From the NCBI GenBank assembly GCA_002722105.1, contig PBKF01000028.1:14122-19884 (forward strand): a stretch of DNA of 5,763 bases. The letters are read 5' to 3'. Under the pieces are notes generated by a model. It did not search any database. It was not told where the DNA came from and worked only from the letters and a program-made list of their open reading frames with translations. Positions within the stretch are counted from its first letter, which is position 1; each line of letters starts with the position of its first letter. Below, one piece after another: positions 5,021 through 5,763 of this stretch. The translations under genes and the position numbers were made by a program. Source of the stretch: Fidelibacterota bacterium. GTDB lineage: Bacteria; Marinisomatota; Marinisomatia; Marinisomatales; UBA1611.

Positions 5021-5763
5021 GTTATTACAATCAATTTACTGCCAATACCCAGCTCAGGCTATCCCCCTTTTTTGAACGCACATCTAAGCTGAATCAATCA
5101 CAAGAATGGCGGCGGTGGAGCGGATATTTATCTGCTACTAATTATGAGCTCACACACGATAATGAATATTTCGCTATCCGTACCAAAGCAGCACTCCTGG
5201 ACATTACTCCTTTAAAAAAATATATTCTTGAGGGACAGGATGCACAACGCTTTCTAGATCGGCTAGTTACACGAGATATTACCATCTGCAAAGTGGGGCA
5301 GGTCATGTATACTCCCTGGTGTGATGAAGATGGGAAAGTTATTGATGATGGCACTATACAGCGATTATCAGAAAATAAATTTCGCATCACTAGTGCTGAA
5401 CCCAATTTAGAATGGATCCAATTTAATGCTGTGGGGATGGATTTGATCATTACAGATGATTCTTATTCAACTGCAGCCTTGGCTCTTCAGGGGCCTAATT
5501 CACGAGCTATACTCAATAAAGTATCTTCCGATTCACTGGACAGTCTGAAATTCTTCTGGATGATGGAAACTACTTTTGGAGACATTCCTGTTTCCATTTC
5601 CAGAACAGGTTACACTGGTGATCTGGGATATGAAATTTGGATAAATCATCAAGATGCTCTCAATGTTTGGGATCTTTTAATTAAAAAAGGGAAATCCTAC
5701 GGTATAACACCCACAGGACTTCAGGCTCTGGACATTGCCCGGATCGAGGCAGGGCTTATCCTC
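5017..5763 (+). CDS. GcvT-like folate-binding aminomethyltransferase/demethylase (partial, 3' end cut)
   Basis: The frame is open from ATG 5017 to the window edge: 249 residues, roughly two thirds of a typical family member. It belongs to the GcvT/YgfZ fold, whose members move one-carbon units from amines or sulfonium compounds to tetrahydrofolate. Examples are the glycine cleavage T-protein, the DMSP demethylase DmdA and domains of dimethylglycine or sarcosine dehydrogenases. Marks seen are LVTRDI (83-88), YTPWCDEDGKVIDDGTI (98-114) with the Asp pair that corresponds to the catalytic Asp of T-protein, LALQGPNS (155-162), SRTGYTGDLGYEIW (195-208) and GITPTGLQALDIARIEAG (229-246). The YTPWC wording is closer to GcvT-like demethylase relatives than to true GcvT, so I leave the symbol blank. 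A GGAG motif at 5004-5007 sits 9 bases before the ATG. The ATGA overlap with the amidinohydrolase stop suggests coupled translation. The C-terminal barrel domain lies beyond the window. Confidence 0.9.
   Translation, partial: MSYYNQFTANTQLRLSPFFERTSKLNQSQEWRRWSGYLSATNYELTHDNEYFAIRTKAALLDITPLKKYILEGQDAQRFLDRLVTRDITICKVGQVMYTPWCDEDGKVIDDGTIQRLSENKFRITSAEPNLEWIQFNAVGMDLIITDDSYSTAALALQGPNSRAILNKVSSDSLDSLKFFWMMETTFGDIPVSISRTGYTGDLGYEIWINHQDALNVWDLLIKKGKSYGITPTGLQALDIARIEAGLIL

Noticed and set aside
5142..5450. Minus-strand open frame of 102 codons
   Set aside because: It is antisense to the well-conserved GcvT-like coding sequence.

Overview
The window is an AT-rich stretch of bacterial chromosome in which every intact gene reads on the plus strand, plus one decayed gene remnant on the minus strand. 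Shine-Dalgarno motifs are missing or weak at most starts, and there is a lipoprotein-type gene with a relaxed lipobox. Together these suggest a member of the Bacteroidota or the wider FCB group, such as an Ignavibacteria-, Balneola- or Marinimicrobia-like lineage. This placement is an inference from style and is not decisive.

Left part (1-1550). A truncated gene end (2-199) resembles the C-terminus of a small GIY-YIG-like nuclease family. It is followed by a SnoaL/NTF2-like lipoprotein gene interrupted by an in-frame TAG (206-688). Next is a six-transmembrane voltage-gated potassium channel with a textbook TTVGYGD filter, a regular S4 voltage sensor and a C-terminal four-cysteine zinc ribbon (741-1550).

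Middle (1551-1967). These 417 bases hold no intact gene. About 270 of them (1616-1889) read on the minus strand as the broken C-terminal part of an unidentified protein, with one frameshift and one internal stop. Nothing convincing is seen in 1551-1615. In 1890-1967, just upstream of queC, there is AT-rich sequence where a promoter is expected, but no clear promoter or preQ1 riboswitch can be read.

Right part (1968-5763). This is a compact gene run: queC, queE, queD, queF, a DDAH-like amidinohydrolase, and a GcvT-like folate-binding aminomethyltransferase/demethylase cut by the window edge. The four que genes cover the route from dihydroneopterin triphosphate to preQ1, the queuosine precursor inserted into tRNA: QueD makes carboxytetrahydropterin, QueE makes carboxy-deazaguanine, QueC makes preQ0 and QueF reduces it to preQ1. 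Only GTP cyclohydrolase I and the later Tgt/QueA/QueG or QueH steps are not in the window. The last four genes are packed with an 8-base overlap, a 3-base gap and a 4-base ATGA overlap, so they are very likely co-transcribed and translationally coupled. The amidinohydrolase/GcvT pair has no known place in queuosine synthesis.

Points worth a second look are the amber-interrupted lipoprotein gene, the minus-strand gene remnant, an Arg in place of the usual first zinc-binding His of QueD, a Gln at a usually-His active-site position of QueF, and the coupled amidinohydrolase/GcvT-like pair. I saw no CRISPR array, tRNA, rRNA, insertion sequence or clear terminator.
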